From Adineta ricciae (Eukaryota; Rotifera; Eurotatoria; Adinetida; Adinetidae), in contig CAJNOJ010000176.1 in assembly GCA_905250025.1 (NCBI GenBank), positions 1-64,000 of the forward strand: a DNA stretch of 64,000 bases, read 5' to 3'. The position numbers were made by a program, and so were the translations under genes. The notes beneath the pieces were generated by a model. The model worked only from the letters and a program-made list of their open reading frames with translations, made no database searches and had not been told where the DNA came from. Numbering within the stretch: the stretch's first letter is position 1; each line of letters opens with the position of its first letter. This document shows positions 47,901 through 62,400 of the stretch, piece after piece.

Positions 47901-50900
47901 CTACCAGAAAATGGAGTTTACCAAGAGTGAGAACGAAATGATTTGTAACGTAAACTATCTTTTCTTTGTTTGGACTTAGTGGTGTTGCAGCTATTTGTAT
48001 GGATTTGGGTCATCTAACATTACAACGAGGAACGGACCAAGTTACTGATGGTCAGAATCTTCACCAACCAAAAGTAAACGTGATTTTCTGATTGTCTCGA
48101 ATAGATTCACTTCAATTTTTGTCTGTAAATAGGATATTGAAGGTGTTCGTGAATTGTCGTATACTCAATTCAAATTAAAACTTACCGATGTTCAACTAAT
48201 CTATGCGCATCGCAGTAAGTTGAAATTTTGTATGAAAATCGATTCGATCGAGATCTTCTTTTAGATGAAAGTTGGGAAAATGCACGTAAAGAGAAGAACA
48301 CTCGTTTACATTTGATCAAACCAATGGAACTCGAAATGGATGTGGACAAATGCATCTACAGTGATGATGCTGTTTTACCTGCGTAAGCAGTTTCCGTTTC
48401 AAACTATAAATTACTTTTCAATCTTTTTCCCCTATTAGATGGAAAATGGCTGGAAACATTCCAGGTGTTGAACTACGTTTATCAGATAAACGTCTCTTTC
48501 ACATTATCAATCATATACAAACGATTCCTTTCCCGGAATCGAAACATCCCGTCGATGAAATTCCAGCATTAGAAGCTGAAGTTTGTTTCACATTCAGTTC
48601 GTGAAGTAATCAAAGAATTTCGTCTTGTTTTAGTCAACAACAGCACAATCTTTACTGAGTAATCCTGAGCAGACACTTGAAACGGTTGAAGGAATGACAC
48701 CGGTAAAGAAAAATTTAGAAAAAGCCGAAGCTGATGAAAATAGCGGCGAAGAAGTTGTCAAAAAGTCATTATCAGAAAGAAAAAGTAATTCCGAAGGACA
48801 ACTGACCCAATTGGAAGCAACCTTTACACTTGATAAAGTAAGATTTTCTCTCAACCAAACTTTCGCTCATGTTTTCATTCATTATTCTAAAGATTATTCT
48901 ACACATTGATGAAGCTTTGAACACCACCAACGAAAACGACGAAGGAGACCCATTTCTTCATCTCACTCTTGATTCTATCATTGCCAAAACAAAAATTAAA
49001 ACATTCGATATGGAATTCAACGCATCTTTGGCTGATTTAGTCGTCTATCATGAACAGTTCATCGGTAAAGACAATCAACATTTACGCTTACTCTCTGCAC
49101 AATTGAACCAAGACGAAAACGACCCCAAAGATAAAAAATTAGTTAGCTTAAACTTTCGTCATACGTCTCCGGAGAATCCATTGTTTTCCTCGGCAATATA
49201 CAACGGAATTGAAAATCATGCCCATGTACATCTGACCAAACTGGTTGTCACATTACAACTGGAAGCATTGTTATCAATATTGAGATTTCAAGATGCTTTA
49301 TTGAAAAAGCTACCAAAAGATCTACCGGAAATAGAAATGAAGAAGAAAACTGAAGAAGAAGAATCCAAGAAGGCACAGCAAACATTGAAAGTACCGGAAG
49401 ATAATCGAACTTTAGGCAGATCACTTTCGACTTCAGGAAAAGTTGTGAAAAAGAATGGTAAGCGATTGAACGAGATATATAGATTTCATAACTACCAACA
49501 CATTTAGATGTACCAGTAACACCCACATTGAAAATCGAAGCTGACTTGGAAGAATTTCGAGTGATAATTGCATCAAAAATTACTCAATTGTTCGATATAC
49601 AAGTTCAAGGTTTGACTGTTTCATTAATTTAATGCTTTTTTTAATGTATTTCTATGCAGGTGTCAAAGCTGATGTGTCTCAAGCGCCAGAAAAGATGTTA
49701 ATCAATTTGATTCTCTCAGATCTACGTGTTTTCGACCCTTACGAAGGTGCTCGATTCCGAAAAGTAAGACTTCGTGAACAACTTTCATGTAATCATACAT
49801 AAATTGCTTTTCTCGAAGATTATCTCCCAACAAGGCACTGACAAAGATTTACTTCGTGTTGACTTATGTTTATTCAATTATCCGGAAGGTTACACAAAAC
49901 CGTTAGATGTCGTCGATTGTCATGTGAAAGTGGACTTTGCCAAAGCGAATCTGATTTTTCTCTTCAAACATATCGATGCGATTCTGGTACGATTTTTTCT
50001 TCACAAACTTTCCTCGAAAATTTCATTCTCGTTGTTTTGCCTAGACTTTTCTCGATTCTTTGAATATAACGAAAGCTGCATTAGATTTGGCATCCACTCA
50101 AGCAGATGCTGCTTACGAACAAGTACAAAAATTACAAGAACAAGCTTTTAAAGTTCATCTGGACATCACATTCAATGCTCCGAACATAATCATTCCAACA
50201 AATTCATATTCAGACGAAGCATTGCTGTTTGATTTGGGTAAATTAACAATGAAAACGCGTTTTTTCGATGATCCGAAACGATCACTTATTGAACAACAAA
50301 ATATTCGACTGGAAAACGTTTTGGCAAGTCGAGTAAAACTTAATCGAGAGAATACTATTCTCGGAGAGATTACTTTACTCGAATGTGCAGAATTAAATGC
50401 ACTAATCAACCGGTTACTTTATCCAGAAAAAATCCGAACGGAACCCGGAGTCACGATCAAAGCTGAATGGGAATATATTCACGTAAGAAAAATTTTCTGT
50501 GTTTTCAAGAATTGGAATATTTCGTGTTTTTTTCATGTAGTTTCGATTAGCCAAAGGTGATTATTCATGTGTAATGAAAGTTTTAATGGAAAACTTTACG
50601 GAAAATATTCGAGATCAAATAGCGGAAAGTGCTCAATTGGAACAGTATCATTACCGACAAGAAGAACAGGAAAAAGAGGAAGAAGCATTACGAAATGCTG
50701 TGATTAAAAGACAACAGGGTTTGACTGAAATTTCATTGTATGTATTGAGTTTATTCTTTGTATTTTCTAGACGCGCATGGAGATGAAGTGTTGCAAACAG
50801 TGAAAATTCGAGCAGAAATAAAAAAAATGGCTTTGACGCTTTATTTGGGCGAAGCAAATTTCGTTAGTGGAACTGTATATGCGGAGATTGAAGTTGTATT

Positions 50901-53900
50901 ATTGTGTGTTTAGACTGTTCGTCGCGCTCCACGCGATGAAAATTTGAAATTGGCCAATGTTCAAATCGAATTACTCGAAGCATTATTTCGTCAGCAAACA
51001 GATGCGAGCTACAAAGCAATGGTTCGCGTGAAGAACTTTCTTCTTGATGATCTTCGTGAAACCAATCGATCAACTAGTGTCACACGCATGATGGATCGGC
51101 ATTTTACTGTCGATCCCAATGCACATATGCTTGTTGCTTCATTCGAATTCAAACCAAAATCACCAAAAAATCCATTAGCACTTCGACAACGTAACTAGTA
51201 CTTCTCTTGTCATTTTCCACTCTCTTCGAATGTTTTTAGTGAGCGCACAACTTGAAAGTCTTTATATTTGTATCAGTTTGGATTATCTGATGACACTTCA
51301 AGATTTCTTTATTTCTGGTTTACCTACTGGCGGTAATGAAGCACGATCTCGTGCAACAACGACGACATCCGAAGACAATGCTGCGAAACCAGACAACGAT
51401 AAAAATAGATTAACTGTTGACCAGCGAGCAGCTCGACCGTCCATTGCATTGCCAAGAACTCCGACACCGTCGAAATGTAAATTCCTCAAAGTCATTTGTA
51501 TGTTCAGCTGAATCATTCTTTTTTGTTTGAATAGCTACGCCGCCGTCATTTCCATCAACCCCATCGAATGCTGATACAGAAGTCGAAACACGTATTGATG
51601 TCATTGTTAAGCATCCTGAAGTGATTCTACTTGAAGATCAACATAACTCTAATTCGAATTGTCTCGTACTTGACGTATGCTTAACAACATGGAGTCCAAC
51701 CAATACTAAAAGTCGTTTTTCTTGTTTAGGTTGCATTACAAATGCGTATGATCAGTGTTGGCGATGATACGAAATTATACCTTTGGTTAAAAGATTTAAC
51801 GGTCTACAGTTCGAACTTTGCCGAATTAAAAGATTCGAAGGATTCGGGCTCAAAGATTAAATATCGCGTAGATAAGAAATCAATTAATTCTCTCAATTGT
51901 AATTTGATTTTCTCATTCAGATTTTACAACCTGCGAAAGCTGATGTAATCATGATCATGGACCGAGAACAACAGAAAATTGATGTACGAATCTCTGATAT
52001 TATTGTTAGCATTGCACCAGCTGCAGTTAAAACATTAATTGCTGTTACAAGTTCATTGGGAACACTGCAGGTAAATAAATATCTTGACTAATTTGTCGAT
52101 TCATTCAATCGATTTTAGACAACTGTCCTCGAAGAAAAAGAAAAAGTGAATTCCAAGTCTTTGTTCAATCCTAAACCATTTAAAGATGCTGGCTTTTGGT
52201 TCACGAAAGGTATTTCTATTTGAATTGACAGAAAAAGTGACTTACATGTTATTGAAATAGATTTCGAAGAGAACGAAGGGCTATTAGAAACAGCAGACAT
52301 ATTAGAAACAGTCACAGGGACACCATCCATACAAAAAGCAGTCAAAGAAGAAGAGAACAAATTAATTGAGAAAGAAGAAAAAGCCGAAACTCAAACTCTT
52401 CAAATTCAACAGGTAAACAAATCGTTTGCTCCATCAGATTAATTAATAATTTATTTTAGTTAATTCTAACACTGGAAACTATTGAATTAAAACTTGAAGT
52501 TGGTCTTGGTTCAATAACCAAATCTGTCGTTGCCATGTGTTTATCAAATTTAACAGCCGATGTTAAAAATTGGGGAACTGATGTATAACTTGCGAACTTC
52601 ATTTCCACGTTATACTTCTGTTTATACTTTTAGTTGAGTCTTTCCGCGACTGTCAACGTCGAAGCCGCATTATTCAACGAACGTATGCTTGCGTGGGAAC
52701 CTTTAATTGAACCAACAATTGATTCCAATGGTTCTATTCTTTCACCGTGGTGTATTATTTGTTCGATTGTACCAGTAAGTAATTTCTCAGCGAAAGATGC
52801 GAAGCTTTGTCTCGTGATAATTTGCAGATACTAAATGAAGAAATGAGAAAGGTAAACACGATTGATACTCCTTTGTTTGGTGATAAACGCATGTCTAAGC
52901 CTAACAGTTGCGACTTGAGTGATAAGAATGTCGAATTCTGATAAATTTGAAAATATTTCTCTATTTAAGACATTAGCACCAATGGATCGACGTGAATCTA
53001 TTGTATCAAGTGCATCCGAGCGAAAAGAAGAACATCCATCAGCGAATTCAAAACAGATTATTTTCATTCGTGCTGAACAACTATTGAATATAACATTAAC
53101 AAAGACAGGACTTGATTTAGTTCAACGCTTATCAGCTTTATTCAATGATGTGTATAATAAACGATTACCGTTTACCGAAGATGACAATCAACCAATGCTG
53201 TCATTGTATAATGCAACAGGAAAAGATTTGTTGATTGATAGTTTGGATGGACTCGAGGTAAGTTTGATATGTGGCCAACAATTTCATCGCTTGGAAGTGT
53301 TTTCAGTTTGATAAAAAGACGTCAGTTATATCGCTGAATCTCAAATCTAATGATTCAGTTCCATTGGTTGTACCAAGTGATCGTCAATCAGCTGCGCGAC
53401 TTTCAGTTATCGAAGAACAAGATTTTAAACGACGTCAAGAATTTTCTGTTAAAGTAAATATAAATATTCATCTAAAAGTACTCATTTCACACATCAATTT
53501 CAGATTGGAAATATTACGAAAACTGTTAGTATCAATCGAACATGGAAACGCGTGTATGAGTTAGGCCCATCAGCCAATCCACATTGGCCGGTTCAAATAC
53601 TTTGCGATACTCAAGTACAAAATGATCGTCGGCGTGTTATTCTCAGTTCAATCGTCAAAATTTATAACAATACTACAATGCCATTGGTGATTCTTGATAG
53701 CGATTCGATTGAAACTGATGTTCATCATCGATTAGCAACAGTTGGTGTGAATGATGAGTATTATGCTCCGATTGATATTATTTATCGACATGCGAGTTCA
53801 CCGATTTTCATTTCGGTTGAAGAGTGAGATTATTGAAATGTTCTATTGAAGAAAATCGAGAATTTCTTTGTAGAAACGATAATAACGACAAATTTTATGA

Positions 53901-56900
53901 TTTTATTTCATTCGATTGGGAAAAGGAATTTCTATCTGAAAGAAAACTGAAGTTGAAAAATGGCAAAAACGCTCATTTTGTGGTGAGATTGGCTAATTCA
54001 ACTATAAATTCTTCCTTATCAATATCATTCATTTAGATCTTTAAAGAAGTAACCGAAGCCTACTCGGAAAACACCGATCAGCTCGATCGTCAAGCATTTA
54101 GTTTACACATCCACCCTGCACTTCATCTAACCAATCTTTTACCAGTTGAAATCCAATGTTCAATCGATGTAAGTCTAACATCTCATACTTTTCCCCTAAC
54201 ACAACCGATTTCAGATTGAATCTTCAGCAAAAAATCTTTATCCGGTCTTTGACCGGATTGTTCGTTATGCGACCAATGTTCGTGTACTTTTGCTAGTGTA
54301 GATTGTCTTAGTTTTGCATAAAATGTTCACTGTTCAAATTTCCTATAGCTTGTCGACGTGATTTTGCTTTTGACGTTGATAAATTCTCGAAATTCATTTG
54401 AATACTTACATTTAAGGATGTCGAACAAATCGATTTGAAGCCAAGTGAGCTGAATCTGATCACATCGGGAAATAAACAATCAATATTAACTTTCACGGTA
54501 AACAATTTGCTGTCTGTTTGGATGAAAACTAATGCCAATGTTTTAGATTCCTTCGTATAATAATATTAAATGGATATCGGAGACAGTTGATTTGAAAGTT
54601 GAAGGCAAAGGTGATCATAATGAACATTTAGTCATCTTTCATAATTCAACAGCGAATTCGCAACAAACTTTGGTAAGAAATAAGGAAGAACATATTTCAA
54701 TGAAAGTTCTGGTTGATTTTATTAGAAAATGGTTTTACGTATCGATACATATCATGAATCGTATCGTTTATTATTGTATTCCCCATTTTGGATTCTCAAT
54801 CGTACAGAATTGTCTTTGGAATTTCAAGTAAGAAACTATTACTATTGATTTTGCACATCCATCTTGCTCTTCTTCGTCTTGTAGATCGAAAATAATCGTA
54901 CTTTTCTCGAAGCATCTCACACCCCGTTTTTAGTCTGCCCAGATAAGTTCGATAGCGATGCGAACCGAAAAGTAAAACCGATTTCATCGAATATAGTGAA
55001 TATGTATGCTGATTATCGATCATAGGGTCAACTTCGACTTTATAGTGCTGAACAAGGCGATAATACGACGAATTGGTCGGAGAAATTCTCATTAGATGTG
55101 ATTAAAAGTACGGGTATGGCATCATGTAAAGTTCCAAATGATCGAGTGTATATGGTAAGTGTCGAATGCATATGGAAGACGTTTTGTTTTTGAGAGAATT
55201 TTAGGTGTGCGTGGATATTGTGACTTGTTCATTTGGTTTAACAAAAATTGTCACCTTGTCACCATCGGTGGTTATAATTAACAATTCATCGGTAGATTTG
55301 CGGCATTTTTCATGAAAATCAATTCGTTCTTTTGTTTCTAGATTGAAGTGGAAGTTGTCGAAACAGTGTCCGACAAAGAACAGGATAAATGGGGACCAGT
55401 TAACTCTGAACAAGTAACGAAAATCTCTCTTCTGCTGATTTTTATCTGAGAGTTCGAATATGCTTTAGATAATTCCATTTTGGCCACACAATATCGAAGC
55501 TGGTGTCATGCGTGTTCGTTATACACATAATCGCGTAACGTCGAGTCCATTTATGATGAATCAAAAACATCGGACTTTGTTACGTATGAATGATGAAGAG
55601 CGTCCAGCAATTTATGTTGAAGTCACAGCTACAGATTTCGATGGTATTCGAGTGATTTTTGGTGACTATAAGATCGGCGATGCTCCACTCCTCGTGGTTA
55701 ATTGTTTGAGAAATGATCCAGTATCGTTTTGTCAAGTGGATGATGTGTAAGTCAAATGAAGTGCTAATCGATTTTATAACCGAAATTTCGCTTTAGACGA
55801 GCACAAGTCTTACCACCACAAAATTATGTTTATTACACATGGTCGGATCCTTTGAAACCAAGACAATTAGTTGTTTCATGTGGTTCAAAAACAACACAAA
55901 TGGAATTGAATGTAAGAGACATACGAAATATTTTTTTGTAGAAATCAAGTAATGATAGTTCAGTGGTTCTGGAGCTTGACAGACATTTCGAAAGTACTCT
56001 GTTCGAATCTCAATTCGCATGCTCACTCTGTGTTCCGTTTATTCAATCGAATGGAATCCAATTTTCTCGCATGCTAAAGAAAGTGACCCACAGAAGAACG
56101 GATTGCCCGAAAGAATGATGTTCCATTCCTTGAATATCGATCTTTTCAATCCATTTTCTACACATTTCCATCGATTTCTTATTCGTTTTTCTCATGTCAA
56201 TGATGTTTTAGCCTCAATGTGGCTTTCTCGGCAAAGACGGTGATCATAATGTTAGTTATACAACGTTTATCGATGGTGTTCAAACTGTTCTACTCTTTTC
56301 GGATGATACAAAAGTCATTGAAGCAGCTTCTGGCGTAAGTTTTCCTCTTAAATACTCCTGATAAATTATAATCTTGGGAAATCTATACAGATGCCATCAT
56401 TAGCTGAATCGATGGGTCAACGTGTTCAGATCGGCATTCATAATATAGGTCTTTCAATTGTCAATGATATCACTCGAGAGGAATTGCTTTATGTAAGTCT
56501 AAGTAAATCCAAAGTTGTGTGGACAGAAACGAAAAAATCTCGCGTTCGACCACTGTCACATGAAGTCAACGCACATCTCGAAGAACTTTATAAAACTCAC
56601 GTTGAACACCATGAAGCGAATCCAGATGACAAACAACTCCTCAGAAAAACATATCATATGGATCAATTTCGGGTATATTTTTTCATCTTTATCTCGAATC
56701 TCATCGTTTTTGCCTTCGATACATAGGAAATCGTATTTCATGGTGATACAGCTGAATTAATCAGTTCCAAAGGTCAGCGAAAAGTAGCCAAACGACAAGC
56801 ATTAGATGGTCTTTGGATTGAATATGCTTGGTCGGTCACGAGTGCTGCTTTACATATTCGTATAAATCGTGTTCAAATTGATAATCAACTTGATTATACA

Positions 56901-59005
56901 ATGTTTCCTGTTGTTCTTTATCCGGTGATTTCGAAAGCAACAGGAACTGATCATGCGGAAAAACCTTTCATCGAGCTAAGTGTTTTGGAATCGAAAACAA
57001 GTCGATCCACAGTTATGCAATTCAAATACTTCAAATTACTCGTTCAAGAATTTGCCGTGAAAATTGATCAAGGTTTAATTGTCGCAATTCTAGCATTTTT
57101 ACGAGCAGAAAAGGTTTGTACTTCGAGTTAAGATTCGTTATTAATCTGTACGAGACTTTCATATAGAGTGCCGCAGCACCAACCATTAACATGGACACAG
57201 ATTTAGAACAAATTCAAAAACCACTCGATGCAATCATCAAAGCACAAACAGAGAGTCCGTCTGGTGATACAGAAATGTATTTTGATAACATCCATCTGTC
57301 ACCATTAAAAGTACTGTTAATAGCATCGTTAACATGAACTATTGTGTTTATTTTCATTTCGGTTTAGATTCATGTTAGTTTTTCAATGCACGGATCAAAA
57401 GCAAGTGAAGAACTTTTAGCAGAATATCCATTAGTGGCATTTTTATTACAAACATTGAATGTTGCTGAAGTACAAGATGTCATTTTACGGTGAGATCCTT
57501 TCTTGAAAATTCGAAGGTAGTTCTCACTAAGATGTGACTTGCATTTAGTTTGGGATATTACGAACGAACACAGGATCGTTTTACAGTAACAAAATTAACT
57601 AACGAAGTTACATCTCATTATCAAAATCAATTTATGAAACAACTCCATGTTCTTGTTCTTGGTCTCGATGTATTGGGCAATCCATTCGGTGTTATTCGAG
57701 GTTTAGCTGAAGGTGTTGAGTCATTCTTCTATGAACCTTACAAAGTAAAATACATTGACCATGTTGATGAAAATATCGAACTTTTGTTTCGTATAGGGCG
57801 CAATTGAAGGTCCCATGGAATTCGCGGAAGGTGTGGCAACAGGTGTTCGAACATTAGTTGGTTCGGCTGTAGGTGGTGCTGCGGGTGCATTTTCGAAAAT
57901 TACTGGTGTTCTTGGCAAAGGTTTAGCTACATTAACATTCGATGAAGACTATAAAATATCTCGAATCAGACGCAAAGAACCAGCCACACGCGCTACAACT
58001 GACATTGCTGTTGGTGGAAAAAATGTGGTTATGGTAAGTTCATACGCTAACGATCAGAAATGATGATATTTCTCTCCTCTTATCTGTAAAGGGTTTTGTC
58101 GATGGTGTTACAGGTGTTGTAACTAAACCAGTTTCGGGTGCAAAAGAAGGTGGTGCATCTGGATTTGTCAAAGGTTTAGGCAAAGGTTTTCTTGGTCTTG
58201 TCACACGACCAACTGGTGGAATCGTCGACTTTGCCAGTACTTCATTAGATATTATCAAACGGTAAAATATCGATAACATCGATAATATATTGTGATAGAG
58301 TTGACTTTGTTTAGAACTGCACAACAAGAAGAAGTAGTTCGCCGTGTTCGTTATCCACGCCATGTGGGTCGTGATGGACTCGTTCGACCATATATTTCAC
58401 ATGAAGCTATGGGATTCTATATTCTAAACGTAAAATAATCACTCTACCCGAATATTTCTCAGATTGATTACTCCTATGATTCAATTCTAGAGATTACACG
58501 ATGGAAAATATGCGAAAACTGATACTTATGTAGCGCATATAACTTGCTCGGAAAGTCCGCCATCCTGGTTGTTAGCTACATCAAAGTATAGTTGTTTCGA
58601 TTATTCCATATGCTGAGAAATTATTGAATGATGATTTTAGACGTTTATTATTTGTAACGGAAATTTCCTTTCTTGGTTTATATGAAGTTGATTGGCATAT
58701 TGAATATGAAGAATTAAAAGAAGAGCCTGTTGTGAAACCAAATTTGAATCAAATACAAATTCTTACTAAAGTATATCAGTAGCAGTGAAAATCAATTTGA
58801 TCTCATTCGAATCTCTTCTAGGAACCAAAGAAAACAGGAACACTAAAATCTACTCGCTCGTTTGGTAAAATGGTCAAATATCGGAACATATCCGAAGCCC
58901 GGGTAAACATAAAATTTTCTTTTTCTTCTCCTTTGATAATTATTCTTTGGATTTTAGTTCATCGTAGATAAAATAACCAATGCAATGCATACAGTTGGCC
59001 TATAA
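44988..59005 (+). CDS. Vps13: VPS13 bridge-like lipid-transfer protein, right copy
   Basis: Same exon chain as 24639-38643, from [20 protein letters not shown] to TNAMHTVGL. All domain landmarks are present: the Chorein_N start, the Trp-rich [11 protein letters not shown] (about 46860), the VAB region, the Gly-rich C-terminal helices (57.6-58.2 kb) and the PH-like end. The intron at 56673-56726 is a normal 54-nt GT-AG intron and the following exon reads [17 protein letters not shown], which matches what I expect of the family and suggests this copy keeps the ancestral structure. Apparent in-frame stops, such as the TGA at 52221, fall inside 51-54 nt introns (here 52210-52260). No inactivating change was found. 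It is probably the other allele of the left copy. Confidence 0.95.
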
Positions 59006-59415
59006 AAACAGTTCTTTTTCATTTAAACCAGCCTTTTCTGTTGTATTGTGTATATGAAGCCTTTCTATAGTATCTCGAAGCATGTAATCCAGCGTTGTGA
59101 ATGAGCTAAACATTTAATCGGTGATAGAATCACATTTTGTTTTCCTCTGTTTCTCAATTTTTGTTAGTCAACTATATTCAAGCATTTATTTCTCATTTTT
59201 ACATTATCAAAATGTTTGTTTATGCTGATTTAGATCTACGAAAGCTGGAGTCATTTTTTCTTTATTCATTTGAAAAACAAGAAAGATATTTTACTTAACC
59301 GAATAGAAAATAAAAATCAGTTTTGCTATTGCCAAACAGTAATGGCTGATGTGATGTGCAAACCATAACCTTACAAAGATTTCGACGTTAGACAATCGTT
59401 AGAGAAAAACACAAA
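59006..59415. other. Convergent spacer, VPS13 / F-box gene (right copy)
   Basis: 410 bp between stop codons; counterpart of 38644-39052 and highly similar to it. Confidence 0.5.
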
Positions 59416-62400
59416 TCAAAACCAAAGGCAAAATCTCGATGTTTTAACATAGACTCGACAACTTGGAAAACGCGTTTGAACCATTTGACGATAGGATTCC
59501 ACTTTCATATCCGAAATGACACCATATATATCGAGAAAAAGCAATTCTTTCAATTGATCATGCAGTTGACAAAGATTTTGTTCAAAAACAATCGTGTGTT
59601 CATCTAAATGATAAGAATTTTACGAAATCATCGGACTACCTCGATGAATTGATCTCAAAACCTACTAGCACATTCAGCGGTTTTCAAAAAATATCTCCAC
59701 TTGTGCATAAACATGGCATAGTTTCGTTGTTTTATATATTTTTGTCGCACTTAAAGAAAGAAATGAAAATAAGTTCAATATTAGAAATCCAAATATAGTT
59801 TTGTTTATTCGGACAAATAATAATCAAAGCTCATCTGTTTATGTCATTCGATACGCATTCGTCGAACACCAGCTGTACGAAATGGATGGTTTACAAAAGC
59901 CAAAAGGGAGTAACACACCTTAATTTAATGAAGAATTAGCATAATTAATGTAATCTTGTGAATTTAAAGCTGAGTCTCTGATACATTATCTTTAACTATA
60001 TGCTTTTTTCGATGCACAACAGTCAAGTAACATTGAAACTGTAGTTTTAGTTAACTAAATTAACCATGAAGACAAAACGGTCAGTTTAAATACGTTATGA
60101 CAAATAAATTTAAACTTTCATTGAAAATCTGAGCGTGAGTAAGACAGATTCAACCTCAGCTTTGTACATTGTATCTAGATCGATAAGTGTCATATTTTTT
60201 ATCACTAGGATAATGGTGCTACTCTATCTGTAAGTTGACTACGAACGAAATAGACCTAACAAGTCTAAAAATGATGAGAAAAAGACATCGAGAAGCACAA
60301 ATAGTTAAGGTTAATTAAATTGTTTCGATACATCTCACTAATTTTGATTCTATCTCATTAGAAATAAGTTGATTATTTATCGTATTTTGATAAAGATTAG
60401 CCAAAATGACAATTAAAAAATGTGATTCATTTCAAAATATACTTACGCGATGTCCATGGAAAATCATCAAGTCTCCAAAGCCGTAATATACGTAGATGCG
60501 GCATATAAGTACTAAGAACAGGTACAAGATTTGCTCCTAAACCAATCGATTCATTCGACCCATAATTACAGCTTGCGAGACCGAATTCAATACACCGAAC
60601 AGTGTTCAACGCATTCTTGCGCAATTTATCGGCAGCCTAAATAAAGACTACGTTGCTTTTTTCTATGAACTGACATGCAACTTAAATATTCAAGTGATAG
60701 AAAGTTCAACTTTATTGGTATTATTGATTAAATCAGTTCAATGTGCAAGATGACTTACATATTGAAATAAATATAATAGCCATTCAAATTTTGCAATAAA
60801 TAGAGATCTCAATTGATTTGGTATTGAAACAAGATGAGCCAGTATTGTCACATACGTTTTAATACTGTTTGATAATTGATGGCAGGGATCTAAAATTGAT
60901 GTTTGAATGTAATTATTTCTCAGGGAGTATCAATTGAACAATCTTATTCAAAACTTCATTGTTTTATCTTCAAGTACGAAGTAGTAGAAAAGGAGTGCAA
61001 ATGTTTTGTAGTGCATTGCTGATGTCTTTAGATGAAAATAATAGACATTTTTAACTGTAATGATTTGAGAAGAGATCGAATATTTCCGCATGGCAGTTTT
61101 GGAAAAAGAGATAAATTGTACATACGCATCATGAAAACATTGCAAAAACCAAATCGAAGTATTGTAACATTTCGAAGTTTAACATCTAAATTATTGATCG
61201 TTGTCTCAAATGCTGATAATAACGGTTGCAATTGTATGGGTTCTATACTAGTAGTAACTAAAACAAGGACAACAGTTGACGTCGCTTTCTTCAAATGAAT
61301 AACAATTTCATCTAAGATGAACATAAAACGACGGATTTTGCTTGTTTAGTCTAAGACCTCGAATTGCAACTTAAGACAATAGGACAGAGGCGAAACAGAT
61401 CGGTTTGTCCTATCAAACGAACAGATGCGGATTTCACTCATTAGTCTGATGGCTACAAATTACACAGACTGGATGCAAATATGGCATAGCCAGGAAAACA
61501 AATTACAGGAGGATCAATCCATTTTTTGTTCCCGGTGATTATGCCACTAGACTTAGTACAAAAGTAAATTACTCTTGTCCAGATGTTTTCAATGGATAAT
61601 TTAACTGATTTTCTTACCTGGACGAACTGAGATCGATGAAATATTTAAAGATGATTTACTAAATTGTTTCAAATCTCGGCAAAACGATTGATCCAAATCA
61701 AATCGAATGTTTTGAATATCTGAGCATTCGTATCTATTCTGTTCAACGCTAAATAAAATAGAAAAAGACTTTAGGAAACTTTTTAATGATGAAATCTCTT
61801 ACAGTGATTGTGCTAAAAACTGCGATTGATCGAGATTGGAAGAAAAAATATGTTGATAAGATCTCTTCTGATCATGAATAACTTGAAATTTGATATATTG
61901 ACCATTAAGGAACAAAAGATTGTTTGTAAATTCATCATTAATCCTTTCCATCTCAGTCGTTGAAGTTGCGAATGGTTGGCCAATATAAAGATAGAAATCT
62001 TTTAAATTAGATAATATCCCAGGTAGACAATATTGACGAATAAAATTCGTATCGATGGTATTAGATATGTTTGAGTGTGAATTTCTTAACCATCCTACTC
62101 GGTATTTTAAATAGATTCGAAGTTTGCTAATATGACGAAGATTATTCAGAAGCCATTTCAAGTGGTTGAGTTCAGTAGCATCATCTATCCCACTTTTCAA
62201 CATAAAATATTTTAATTTTGGCACCTAGTTTACAATGAAAACAAGTGTTTTATAATAGAGAAATTCATTTAAATTTGTATGTAAATAATATCGTTGAAAT
62301 CAACATAAGTAAATTCAAGATATGTTATCGTAGAATTTTGCTCCATTGGAAGAGCATACATATCCCTCATTCGTCTTACCTTGTAAATCCAACCTTCATC

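Noticed and set aside
52221-52223. Premature TGA in the right VPS13 copy
   Set aside because: It falls inside the 51-nt intron 52210-52260, which is also present in the left copy.
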